The notes beneath the pieces were generated by a model. That model saw nothing but the letters and a program-made list of their open reading frames with translations, ran no database searches and was not told where the DNA came from. The position numbers were made by a program, and so were the translations under genes. From contig CAKUQY010000009.1 of NCBI GenBank assembly GCA_934675585.1, forward strand, positions 1 to 64,000: DNA of 64,000 nucleotides. Reading direction: 5' to 3'. The stretch comes from an uncultured Opitutales bacterium (GTDB taxonomy: Bacteria; Verrucomicrobiota; Verrucomicrobiia; Opitutales; UBA953). Of this stretch, positions 1-7,874 are shown piece after piece (the first letter of the stretch is position 1; every line of letters starts with the position of its first letter).

Positions 1-90
1 TTTTATTTGACGAATAAAACTTTCACTCCTTCACAAAAACTAAACCTTCGGTGTCATTTATTATGACGAAATGCGGGTTTTATTTGTGTT

Positions 91-119
91 TCGTGAGAGG
101 GCGAAAAATATGATATAAT
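91..119 (+). promoter_or_regulatory. Candidate promoter of the sufB operon
   Basis: A perfect TATAAT lies at 114-119. A weak -35 (TCGTGA, 91-96) precedes it with a 17 bp spacer. The start codon at 130 begins only 10 nt after the -10 box, so the transcript would have a leader of about 3-4 nt. No Shine-Dalgarno is visible. Confidence 0.5.
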
Positions 120-129
120 TTTCATTTAA

Positions 130-1572
130 ATGACGAACGAAAACGCGACTGGAATTGAAAACAAACAACTTGCCGAGGCGATTGATATTGACACTTCGGC
201 GAGCGATTTTGTGACGGAGGCGGTTTACGAGCGCGACGCGGGAACGGGCTTGAGCGAAAGCGTGATCGATTACATCAGCGACGCGAAAAACGAGCCCGAT
301 TGGATTCGCGCGTTTCGCAAGCAGGCATTGAAAATTTTTTATTCAAAACCCGTTCCCGCGCACTGGGCGCCCGCGGAAATCAACGAAGTCGATTTCGACA
401 AAATTCGTTATTATTTGAAAGCTAAAACGGACGGGAACGCGAAAACTTGGGACGAGGTCGATCCCGAGCTGAAAAAAACATTCGAGCGTTTGGGCGTTCC
501 CGAGCAGGAGCGGCGTTTTTTGGCGGGCGTTGATGCGCAGTTTGATTCAGAAAGCGCGTATTCGCGTCTGAAAAGCGATCTTGAAAAACAGGGCGTGATT
601 TTTGTCGGTCCGCATGAGGGTTTGACGAAATACGCGGAGATTTTTAAGCCGTGGTTCGGCAAGGTGATTCCGACGACCGACAGCAAATATTCGGCGCTCA
701 ACAGTGCGTGTTTTTCGGGCGGTTCTTTCGTTTACGTTCCCAAAGGCGTAAAAGTTGCGCAACCATTGCAGGCGTATTTTCGCATTAACGCGGAATCGTT
801 CGGGCAGTTTGAGCGCACGCTGATTATTGCGGACGAAGGCGCGGAATTGACTTACATGGAGGGCTGCACCGCGCCGCGCGCGACATCGATTACGCTGCAC
901 TCGGGCGTGGTGGAATTGGTCGCTTTGAAAGGCGCGAAAATTCAATATGTGACGGTGCAAAATTGGTCGGGCAATATTCACAATCTCGTCACGCAACGTG
1001 GCTGGGCGGGCGAAGACGCAGAAATCAAATGGGTGGATTGCAATCTCGGTTCGCGCTTGACGATGAAATATCCGGCGGTAATTTTGGCGGGCGAGCGTTC
1101 CCGCGGCGAAGTGCTTTCGATCGCGCTAGCGCACACGGGACAAGTGCAGGACACGGGCGCGAAAATGATTCATTTGGCGGACAACACGACTTCGAACATT
1201 GTTTCAAAATCAGTTTCGATCGGCAATGGTCGCGCAAATTATCGCGGGCTTGTCTCGATGCCTAAAAAATTGAAAGGTTGCAAAAACAATTCCGAATGCC
1301 ACACGCTTTTGATTAACGCGCCGTCGGCTTCGTCGGCTTATCCCGCAATTACGGTGCGCGGGAACTCGTCGCAGACACAGCACGAAGCATCGGTTTCAAA
1401 AGTTTCGGCAGAACAGATTTTTTATATGCAACAACGCGGGCTGAGCGAAACGCAGGCGATGTCGCTCGCCGTCAACGGATTCGTGAACGATCTCGTCGCC
1501 GCGTTCCCGATGGAATATTCGGTTGAGCTGAAACGCTTGATTGAAATGGAAATGGAAGGGAGCGTCGCCTAA
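130..1572 (+). CDS. sufB: Fe-S cluster assembly scaffold SufB
   Basis: This 480-residue protein is full length for SufB, the scaffold subunit of the cytosolic SufBC2D complex that builds and hands over Fe-S clusters. The family signature near the C-terminus is intact: the region around residues 385-400 has the conserved [13 protein letters not shown] stretch with the Cys used for cluster assembly, followed by the usual HEASVSK and YMQQRGLSE segments. The next gene is sufD, overlapping by one base. SufC, the ATPase partner, is not in the window and may lie left of the edge. The ATG follows a TATAAT box by 10 nt and has no Shine-Dalgarno. About eight copies of the repeated word lie inside it. 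Identification is firm. Confidence 0.96.
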   Translation: MTNENATGIENKQLAEAIDIDTSASDFVTEAVYERDAGTGLSESVIDYISDAKNEPDWIRAFRKQALKIFYSKPVPAHWAPAEINEVDFDKIRYYLKAKTDGNAKTWDEVDPELKKTFERLGVPEQERRFLAGVDAQFDSESAYSRLKSDLEKQGVIFVGPHEGLTKYAEIFKPWFGKVIPTTDSKYSALNSACFSGGSFVYVPKGVKVAQPLQAYFRINAESFGQFERTLIIADEGAELTYMEGCTAPRATSITLHSGVVELVALKGAKIQYVTVQNWSGNIHNLVTQRGWAGEDAEIKWVDCNLGSRLTMKYPAVILAGERSRGEVLSIALAHTGQVQDTGAKMIHLADNTTSNIVSKSVSIGNGRANYRGLVSMPKKLKGCKNNSECHTLLINAPSASSAYPAITVRGNSSQTQHEASVSKVSAEQIFYMQQRGLSETQAMSLAVNGFVNDLVAAFPMEYSVELKRLIEMEMEGSVA

Positions 1573-2468
1573 TGAAAAATTTACAATTTACAGCATTTTC
1601 AAACGCGGCTGTTCCCGCGCTCAAACTCGATGAAAATTGGCGCTTTACGCAATTTGAAAAGTTGCAAAACGCAATTGCTGGCGGGAACGCGCAAACTGTG
1701 CTCACGGTCGATTTTGAATACAATTTGCGTTCCCGCGAAGACAACAAAATTATCGTTCCCGCGGGAACTCAAAAAACGATAGTTGAATTTATTTTGGCGG
1801 GAACGGGCGAAACGACTTGGCGCTCGCACATCGAAGTTGGCGAAAACGCAACGCTCAATCGCGTCGTGGTGCAAATCGCGCCCTCGGGAACGGCGGTTTT
1901 GACCGACGATGAAATTGTCGCGGCGGGAACGCAAGCATGCGTCAAAACTACATTCGTCAATTGCGGTGGTGCGTATGTGCGCTCAACAATCACGATTTGC
2001 GCGCAAGCGGAACGCGTTTTGCTCGATACTCAAATTGTTAATTGCGCGGCGGGAACGCAAATTGTTGATGTGCGCACGCAACAATTTCATAACGCGCAAA
2101 ACACGGTTTCAAAATTGCTTTGCAAAAATGTTTTGAGCGATGCCGCAACGACGATTTTTAGCGGGAACATTATTGTAACGCCCAACGGACAAAAAACCAG
2201 CGCGACGCAAACTTGCAACAATCTTTCGCTCAGCGAAAACGCGACGACGCATTCGATGCCTGGGCTCGAAATTGACGCAAACGACGTGCAATGTTCGCAC
2301 GGCGCGACTAACAGTTCGCTCGACAATGAACAATTGTTTTATCTTTTGCAACGTGGCATTCCTGAAAACCAAGCGCGACAATTGCTCGTGCAGGCTTTCG
2401 TTAACGAAACGTTTGAAACGCTCGGGAACGAGCCGCTCGCCGAATTTTTGCGGGAACGCGTTTTCTAA
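1572..2468 (+). CDS. sufD: Fe-S cluster assembly protein SufD
   Basis: SufD is the partner subunit of SufB in the SufBCD complex and is needed for iron acquisition in cluster assembly. The protein has 298 residues, shorter than the roughly 420 of the E. coli protein; the missing part is N-terminal. The beta-helical core and the C-terminal signature (CSHGATNSSLDNEQLFYLLQRG, residues about 237-258, then the LLVQAFVNE helix) are clear. Its start overlaps the sufB stop (TAATG), so the two are translationally coupled. The gene is unusually rich in the repeated word, with about twelve copies and one head-to-head palindrome encoding Val-Pro-Ala-Gly-Thr, which fits a protein with relaxed sequence constraint. 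Confidence 0.93.
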   Translation: MKNLQFTAFSNAAVPALKLDENWRFTQFEKLQNAIAGGNAQTVLTVDFEYNLRSREDNKIIVPAGTQKTIVEFILAGTGETTWRSHIEVGENATLNRVVVQIAPSGTAVLTDDEIVAAGTQACVKTTFVNCGGAYVRSTITICAQAERVLLDTQIVNCAAGTQIVDVRTQQFHNAQNTVSKLLCKNVLSDAATTIFSGNIIVTPNGQKTSATQTCNNLSLSENATTHSMPGLEIDANDVQCSHGATNSSLDNEQLFYLLQRGIPENQARQLLVQAFVNETFETLGNEPLAEFLRERVF

Positions 2469-2476
2469 CTAAAATT

Positions 2477-3721
2477 ATGATTTTATTCAAAAATATTCTT
2501 TTAAACAACGCCCAAACGGATGTTTTTGTTGAAGGTAATCGCTTTTGCAAAATTGGCAAAAATTTAAACGTTCCCGCGGGAACAGAAATTATCGACGCGC
2601 GAGGAAATCTGGCGATTTTGCCAGCGTTTTATAACACGCACACACACGCCGCGATGACACTTTGCCGCGGTTTCGCCGACGATATGGAACTTTTTAAATG
2701 GCTCAACGATCACATTTGGCCGTTTGAAGCAAAGTTGCAATCGCCCGATTTTCGTCTGGGCTCGCGTTTGGCTGCGCTCGAAATGATTCGCTCGGGAACG
2801 GTGTTTTTCAACGACATGTATTTTCATAACGAACAGACGCTCGAAGTCGTAAATACGATGGGTTTGCGCGCGACGCTGTCGTTTTCGTTTCTCGATTTTC
2901 AAAGCGAAGAACGCCAAGTGGCGATGATTGAAAAAATTAAAGCGTTGCCATTTGGCGGGAACGCTGATGATTCGGCACGCATTAAAATTGCGGTTGCGCC
3001 GCACGCGATTTATACGGTGAACGCGAAAAAATTTGTTTATTTGGCAGAATTGGCGCGGGAACGCGGTTTGAAAATTCATACACATTTGGCAGAAACACAA
3101 AAAGAAGTTGCCGATTGCGTCGCGGCTCACGGCACAACGCCCGTGCGCTATCTTGACAAATTGGGCGTGCTCGGGAACGATGTAATCGCGGCGCATGTTG
3201 TGCACGTCGATGACGAAGAAATCGAAATTTTGCGGGAACGCGGCGTGGCGATTTCGCATAATCCGACCTCGAATATGAAATTGAGTTCGGGCGCTTTTCG
3301 TTCCCGCGAATTTTTGAAAGCGGGCGTTCCCGTGACGCTCGGCACGGATGGCGCTTCGTCAAACAACAATCTCGATATGCGCGAATCGATGAAAATTGCG
3401 GCGTTGCTCGCCAAGCACGAATACGATTGCGAAACGCTGAGCGCGCACGAAATTTTTACTTGGGCAACAAAAAATGGCGCCCAAGCATTTGGGATTGACG
3501 CTGGCGAAATCGCAGAAGGAAAACTCGCGGATGCCGTGATTGTCGATTTGAACAACGAGCGTTTGGTGCCGAATCACCATTTAATTTCTAACTGGGTTTA
3601 CGCGGCAGATTCGCGTTGCATTAAACACGTGCTTTGCGATGGAAAATTTGTGATGCGCGACGGAAACATTGAAAACGAAGCCGAAATTATCGCTGAAGTT
3701 AAAGCCGTATTTGGTAAATAA
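2477..3721 (+). CDS. mtaD: Amidohydrolase, MtaD/SahH-deaminase-like
   Basis: This is a 414-residue metal-dependent amidohydrolase of the 5-methylthioadenosine / S-adenosylhomocysteine deaminase group, which deaminates the adenine moiety of these by-products of SAM use. The metal-binding motif NTHTHAAM lies at about residues 53-60, a second His at HTHLAE (about 198-203), a further His in the AAHVVHVDD region, and the catalytic Asp in LGTDGASSNNNLDMRESM (about 287-304). The gene lies 8 bp after sufD and 11 bp before rlmN, so it probably belongs to the suf operon. Substrate choice within the family (MTA, SAH, 5'-deoxyadenosine, or chlorohydrolase-like compounds) cannot be settled from sequence alone. 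Confidence 0.82.
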   Translation: MILFKNILLNNAQTDVFVEGNRFCKIGKNLNVPAGTEIIDARGNLAILPAFYNTHTHAAMTLCRGFADDMELFKWLNDHIWPFEAKLQSPDFRLGSRLAALEMIRSGTVFFNDMYFHNEQTLEVVNTMGLRATLSFSFLDFQSEERQVAMIEKIKALPFGGNADDSARIKIAVAPHAIYTVNAKKFVYLAELARERGLKIHTHLAETQKEVADCVAAHGTTPVRYLDKLGVLGNDVIAAHVVHVDDEEIEILRERGVAISHNPTSNMKLSSGAFRSREFLKAGVPVTLGTDGASSNNNLDMRESMKIAALLAKHEYDCETLSAHEIFTWATKNGAQAFGIDAGEIAEGKLADAVIVDLNNERLVPNHHLISNWVYAADSRCIKHVLCDGKFVMRDGNIENEAEIIAEVKAVFGK

Positions 3722-3732
3722 AAAATCAAAAA

Positions 3733-4830
3733 ATGAAACCATTAATTTTCGGAGAAACCAAAGAAACGCTCGCTGAAAAATTGACCGCGATGGGCGAAAA
3801 ATCATTTCGCGCAACGCAAATTTTGGAATGGATTTATAAGCGCCGCGCAAAATCTTTCGCGGAAATGACGAATTTGCCAAACGTGTTGCGGGAACGCTTG
3901 GAAGCGGAATTTGATTTTATGCCCGCAAAATTAATTACGGGAAAAGCCGCGGGCGACGACACCGAAAAATTGTTGTTGCAAATGCGCGACGGTGCGTTGG
4001 TTGAATGCGTGATTTTGCGCGCGCCGCAAACTGTCGGCGACGAACCGCGTTCCCGCAAAACTGTTTGCATTTCCACGCAGGTCGGCTGTCCGCAAGGATG
4101 CAAATTTTGCGCGTCGGGCTTGGCAGGTTGGAAACGCAATTTGGAAGCGGGAGAAATCATCGCGCAATTGATGTTCGTTTGCTGGCTTGGCGCAGAACAG
4201 GGCGAAAAAGGTTTGCGCGATACAGGTTTTACCGATTTTGATAACATCGTCGTCATGGGCATGGGCGAGCCGTTGCTCAATTACGAAAACACGCTCAACG
4301 CGTTGCGCATCGCGAACGCGCAGTGGGGCTTGGGCGTCGGCGGACGGCGCATTACGATTTCAACCAGCGGAGTCGTGCCAAAAATTTATGATTTGGCGGA
4401 AGATCCACTTGGTTTTCGTTTAGCGATTAGCTTGCACGGCGCGACGGACGAAGTGCGGGAACAAATTATGCCCGTCAATAAAAAATGGCCACTCGCAGAA
4501 TTGTTGCCCGCCGCGAAAACATTTTCTGAAAAACACGGGCGCATGATTACGCTCGAATTTATTTTGATTGCAAATATTAATGATTCGCCAGAGCAAGCGC
4601 GGGAACTCGCAAAAATCGCGCGCAATTTGCACGCGCACGTGAATTTGATTCCTTACAACAAGGTCGAAGGGCTTGCGTGGGAACGTCCTTCTGGAAATCG
4701 CCAAATGGCATTTCTCAGAATTTTGCAAGAACACGCCGTTCCCGCAACATTGCGCCGAGAAAAAGGCAATAATATTAACGCGGCTTGCGGACAGTTGCGT
4801 CTCAAAAATATTGAGAAAGAAGGAAAATAA
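3733..4830 (+). CDS. rlmN: 23S rRNA (adenine2503-C2)-methyltransferase RlmN
   Basis: RlmN is a radical-SAM enzyme that methylates C2 of A2503 in 23S rRNA and of A37 in some tRNAs. The 365-residue protein has the N-terminal accessory domain (WIYKRRAKSFAEMTNLP), the radical-SAM cluster motif CPQGCKFCASG (about residues 119-129), the MGMGEPLLNY motif, and the C-terminal methyl-carrying Cys in INAACGQL near residue 355. It is the last gene of the suf-led cluster; 338 bp of non-coding DNA follow. An upstream Fe-S assembly operon is a sensible neighbour for an Fe-S enzyme. Closely related Cfr proteins differ in key motifs and I see no reason to prefer that reading. Confidence 0.95.
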   Translation: MKPLIFGETKETLAEKLTAMGEKSFRATQILEWIYKRRAKSFAEMTNLPNVLRERLEAEFDFMPAKLITGKAAGDDTEKLLLQMRDGALVECVILRAPQTVGDEPRSRKTVCISTQVGCPQGCKFCASGLAGWKRNLEAGEIIAQLMFVCWLGAEQGEKGLRDTGFTDFDNIVVMGMGEPLLNYENTLNALRIANAQWGLGVGGRRITISTSGVVPKIYDLAEDPLGFRLAISLHGATDEVREQIMPVNKKWPLAELLPAAKTFSEKHGRMITLEFILIANINDSPEQARELAKIARNLHAHVNLIPYNKVEGLAWERPSGNRQMAFLRILQEHAVPATLRREKGNNINAACGQLRLKNIEKEGK

Positions 4831-5168
4831 AACGCGGTTCCCGCAATAAATCGACGATGCCGAGTTCGAGTAAAACCAAAAATAATTCGCTTAATTCGCT
4901 TAATTCGTTAAATTCGGTGATAAAAATTCTGTTCCCGCAATTTTAGTGCCTTCGGCACAAATAAGAAATCCTATTTATTCCTACTAAACCTACGATTTTT
5001 CAATTCCCGTCCGCGCGCTTCCTCGCGACATCAAAAAATATTTGCGAAATCTGCGTTCCCTTTGCGAAATCCGCGTTAAAAATTACTTAAATTCGTTCAA
5101 TTCATTGACAAAAACGCGTTCCCGCGAAATTGTTTTCGCGGGAACGCTTTTATTTTTGTAATTTAGAA
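4831..5168. other. Non-coding region between rlmN and tpiA
   Basis: I see no gene here. The stretch holds near-tandem copies of the octamer ATTCGCTT/ATTCGTTA (about 4885-4916), a small hairpin GTGCC-TTC-GGCAC (about 4947-4959) that recurs near 54720, several copies of the repeated word, two related segments built on TTTGCGAAATC-TGCGTT (5040-5085), and a bidirectional terminator at 5116-5147 between the converging rlmN and tpiA genes. Confidence 0.7.
5116..5147. terminator. Bidirectional terminator built from two inverted copies of the repeated word
   Basis: A perfect 14 bp stem (5116-5129 with 5134-5147) and a 4-nt loop are formed by CGTTCCCGCG and its inverse. An A-run precedes it and a T-run follows it, so it can terminate both rlmN (+) and tpiA (-). 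Confidence 0.85.
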
Positions 5169-5939
5169 TTACGCTTGTGCTTTCACGCCGCTGTTGATGA
5201 GTGCGAGGAAGTCAGCTGATTTGAGAGCTGCGCCACCGATGAGGCCGCCGTCAATGTCTGGCTTTGCGAGCAATTCGTCAGCGTTTGATGGTTTCATCGA
5301 GCCGCCGTAGAGAATGCGAATCTTGTCCGCAGCGTCAGCGCCGAGGATTTCAGCGACGGTTTTGCGAACGAATGCGTGCACTTCTTGTGCTTGTTCTGGT
5401 GTTGCGGTTTTGCCGGTGCCGATTGCCCAAACAGGTTCGTAAGCGATGACAACATTTGCAGCTTTGTCTGCGGGAACGCCTGCGAGACCGCCTTTGAGTT
5501 GTGTGCCGATAACGCTTTCAACTTTGCCTGCTTCGCGTTCTTCGAGCGTTTCGCCAACGCAGAGAATTGGAGCGATGCCTTTTTCGAGAGCAACGAGCAA
5601 TTTTGCATTGATGAACGCGTCTGTTTCGCCGTAGTAACTGCGGCGTTCTGAGTGACCGAGAATGACGTGTTTTACGCCGAGGTCGAGCAACATATCTGCC
5701 GAAACTTCACCCGTGTAAGCGCCGCTTGCTTTGTCGCTCATATTTTGAGCGCCAACAGCAACTGCCGAGCCGTTAGCGATTGGAGCCGCAGCTGCAATCG
5801 AGGTGAAAGGTGGGCACATGAGGATTTCGATTTTGCTTGAAGCGCCGACAGCATCGACGATTTCTTTAGCAAGAACAGCAGCCTCAGTTGCCGTTTTGTT
5901 CATTTTCCAGTTGCCTGCAATGAGAATTTTGCGTGCCAT
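5169..5939 (-). CDS. tpiA: Triosephosphate isomerase
   Basis: This 256-residue (beta/alpha)8 enzyme interconverts dihydroxyacetone phosphate and glyceraldehyde 3-phosphate in glycolysis. The substrate-binding Lys in GNWKMN is at residues 11-16, the catalytic His in ILGHSERR around residue 98, the catalytic Glu in AYEPVWAIGTGKTAT around 170, and the phosphate-binding GGSMKP and GGLIGGAAL segments follow. It lies 34 bp after pgk in the same direction, so the two are probably co-transcribed. Only about one copy of the repeated word lies inside, in line with low tolerance for it in highly expressed genes. The ATG is preceded by an A-rich stretch with no Shine-Dalgarno. Confidence 0.98.
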   Translation of the reverse strand: MARKILIAGNWKMNKTATEAAVLAKEIVDAVGASSKIEILMCPPFTSIAAAAPIANGSAVAVGAQNMSDKASGAYTGEVSADMLLDLGVKHVILGHSERRSYYGETDAFINAKLLVALEKGIAPILCVGETLEEREAGKVESVIGTQLKGGLAGVPADKAANVVIAYEPVWAIGTGKTATPEQAQEVHAFVRKTVAEILGADAADKIRILYGGSMKPSNADELLAKPDIDGGLIGGAALKSADFLALINSGVKAQA

Positions 5940-5973
5940 AATTTTGTTGATTTAGTAATTAAGAGTGAATAAT

Positions 5974-7215
5974 TTATTTGTCTAATGCGTCAACGCCAGG
6001 GAGGATTTTGCCTTCGAGGAGCTCGAGTGAAGCTCCGCCGCCAGTTGAGCAGTGTGAAACTTCTTTTGCAGCGCCAAATTTCTTAGCCGCCGTTGCAGTG
6101 TCGCCGCCGCCGACAACAGAGATTGCGCCAGCTTTGGTTGCTTGGATGATTGCGTCTGCCATTGCTTTCGTTCCCGCAGCGAATGCGTCGAATTCAAACA
6201 CGCCAGCAGGACCGTTCCAAATGATGGTTTTTGAAGCCAAGATTGAAGCGGTGAAGATTTTGTTGGTTTCTGGACCGACATCGAGACCCATCCAGCCTTC
6301 TGGAATGCCTGTTTCGTCGGTCGCTGCTTGTGTTGCAGCATCGGGAGCGAATTTGTCGCCGCAGATGTAATCGACTGGGAGCGTGATTTTTACGCCTTTT
6401 GCTTTTGCTTTTTCGATCAATGCGGGAACGAGTTTTGCGCCTTCTTCGTCAAAGAGTGATGCGCCGATTGACATATTTTGCAAAACTTTTTTGAATGTAA
6501 ATGCCATGCCGCCGCCGATGATGATTTCGTTGGCTTTGTCGATGAGATTTTCGATTAATGGAATTTTGTCTGCAATTTTTGCACCGCCGAGAATTGCGAG
6601 CAATGGGCGTGCAGGATTGTCGAGCACTTTGTCAAATGCGTTGAGTTCTTTTTCCATCAAGAAGCCTGCGACTTTTGCTGGCAAATCAACGCCGACCATC
6701 GAAGAGTGAGCGCGGTGAGCTGTGCCGAAAGCATCGTTGACGTAAACATCAACATTTTTTGAAAGAGATGCGCGGAATGCTGCGACTTTTGCGGGATCGG
6801 CTTTGATTTTGTTGCCGTCTGCGTCTTTTGCTTTGCCTTCTTCTTCGATGTGGAAACGGAGATTTTCGAGCAAGAGGATTTCGCCTGGTTTCAACGCTGC
6901 TTTTGCAGCTTCTGCTTCTGGGCCAACGCAATCAGAAACGAATTGAACAGGTTTGCCAATTTGTTTTGAAAGCTCTTCTGCAACTGGTTTGAGCGTGAAT
7001 TTTGGTGTAACTTGACCATTAGGACGGCCGAGGTGTGAAGCCAAAACAACTGCTGCGCCGTGATCGAGAGCATAGTTGATTGTTGGAAGCGCTGCGACGA
7101 TGCGTTGTGGATTGGTGATCGCACCAGTAACTTTGTCTTGCGGGACATTGAAGTCAACGCGGATAAACACGCGTTTGCCGTTTACGTCGATATCGCGAAT
7201 AGTTTTTGTTGCCAT
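5974..7215 (-). CDS. pgk: Phosphoglycerate kinase
   Basis: This 413-residue enzyme transfers the acyl phosphate of 1,3-bisphosphoglycerate to ADP in glycolysis. It opens with the substrate-binding RVDFNVP motif (residues about 19-25) and shows [18 protein letters not shown], the [16 protein letters not shown] segment, and the nucleotide-binding [13 protein letters not shown] region near the C-terminus. Length is slightly above the usual 390-400 residues. It sits between an unknown gene upstream (7255-7773) and tpiA downstream, with short gaps, as one minus-strand operon. Codon use is conservative and only two copies of the repeated word occur in 1.2 kb. Confidence 0.98.
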   Translation of the reverse strand: MATKTIRDIDVNGKRVFIRVDFNVPQDKVTGAITNPQRIVAALPTINYALDHGAAVVLASHLGRPNGQVTPKFTLKPVAEELSKQIGKPVQFVSDCVGPEAEAAKAALKPGEILLLENLRFHIEEEGKAKDADGNKIKADPAKVAAFRASLSKNVDVYVNDAFGTAHRAHSSMVGVDLPAKVAGFLMEKELNAFDKVLDNPARPLLAILGGAKIADKIPLIENLIDKANEIIIGGGMAFTFKKVLQNMSIGASLFDEEGAKLVPALIEKAKAKGVKITLPVDYICGDKFAPDAATQAATDETGIPEGWMGLDVGPETNKIFTASILASKTIIWNGPAGVFEFDAFAAGTKAMADAIIQATKAGAISVVGGGDTATAAKKFGAAKEVSHCSTGGGASLELLEGKILPGVDALDK

Positions 7216-7254
7216 AGTTTTATTGATTAATAATTGTTAATAATTTGAAATTGT

Positions 7255-7773
7255 TTAGTTAATTGCTTTGAGCGCGTCGGTTTTTTGAACACCTTCAACG
7301 TGCGAACTCATTGCTGTTTTTACAGAAAGATTGATGCCGTGTTTTGTGAAATTGAGATCGTAGGCGCGAATGAGCACGTTGATACCTTGATTCACTTCGT
7401 TGTAGCGTTCTTGCATTGATTGGAGCAATTCGTCGATGCCTTCTACGGTTGCGTCAGGCAACGCGAGCAAGCGTTCCCGCGCCGATTTAACAGCTTCGCC
7501 GCCTTCAACAAACGCGTTCCAAAGCAATTGTGCAACATTGAACGCGCCTTGCAACGCGGTGTGGTTGCCTTTGGCTTGCGCGGTGATAGGTTGTGAAAAT
7601 GCTAAAAAGATGTTCGCAATATTGGGGCGCGCGGGCTTGCCGTCTGCGTCCGCGGGAACAGGTTGAGCTTGGAGTTCTTCACTCATCAACACTGCATATT
7701 GGTGGCCGATGGGTTGAATGCGCGTTGAGCCAAACGCGCCGTTTGTTTTTCTGCGAGAAAATGGTGTGGACAT
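7255..7773 (-). CDS. Conserved-looking protein of unknown function upstream of pgk
   Basis: I do not recognise this 172-residue protein. It has no signal peptide and no membrane segment. It begins with a basic N-terminus (Ser-Arg-Arg-Lys), then a mixed region with an Ala-rich stretch around residues 75-100, a Leu/Met/Glu-rich helical segment at about 105-135, and a polar C-terminus. Codon use matches its neighbours and translation is continuous, so it is a real gene. It is first in the unit with pgk and tpiA (40 bp to pgk), so it is probably expressed with glycolysis. A structural or regulatory role is possible but nothing in the sequence shows it. Confidence 0.7.
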   Translation of the reverse strand: MSTPFSRRKTNGAFGSTRIQPIGHQYAVLMSEELQAQPVPADADGKPARPNIANIFLAFSQPITAQAKGNHTALQGAFNVAQLLWNAFVEGGEAVKSARERLLALPDATVEGIDELLQSMQERYNEVNQGINVLIRAYDLNFTKHGINLSVKTAMSSHVEGVQKTDALKAIN

Positions 7774-7839
7774 AATTTTTTTTATTTTTGTTTATACAAT
7801 TCTATGATATATTGCGCGGGAACGCGTTTCAATATTTTT

Positions 7840-7868
7840 TCGCGGGAACGAGCGTTTTTTGTTATAAT
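7840..7868 (+). promoter_or_regulatory. Promoter of the DsbD-like gene, -35 supplied by the repeated word
   Basis: TCGCGG (7840-7845, the left part of TCGCGGGAACG) is followed by a 17 bp spacer and a perfect TATAAT (7863-7868). The ATG at 7875 starts 6 nt after the -10 box, so the transcript is predicted to be leaderless. Confidence 0.6.
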
Positions 7869-7874
7869 CATTCT

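Noticed and set aside
2564..3259. 231-residue open frame on the minus strand inside the amidohydrolase gene
   Set aside because: It is the antisense shadow of a clearly conserved gene, with no family resemblance and an odd basic composition.
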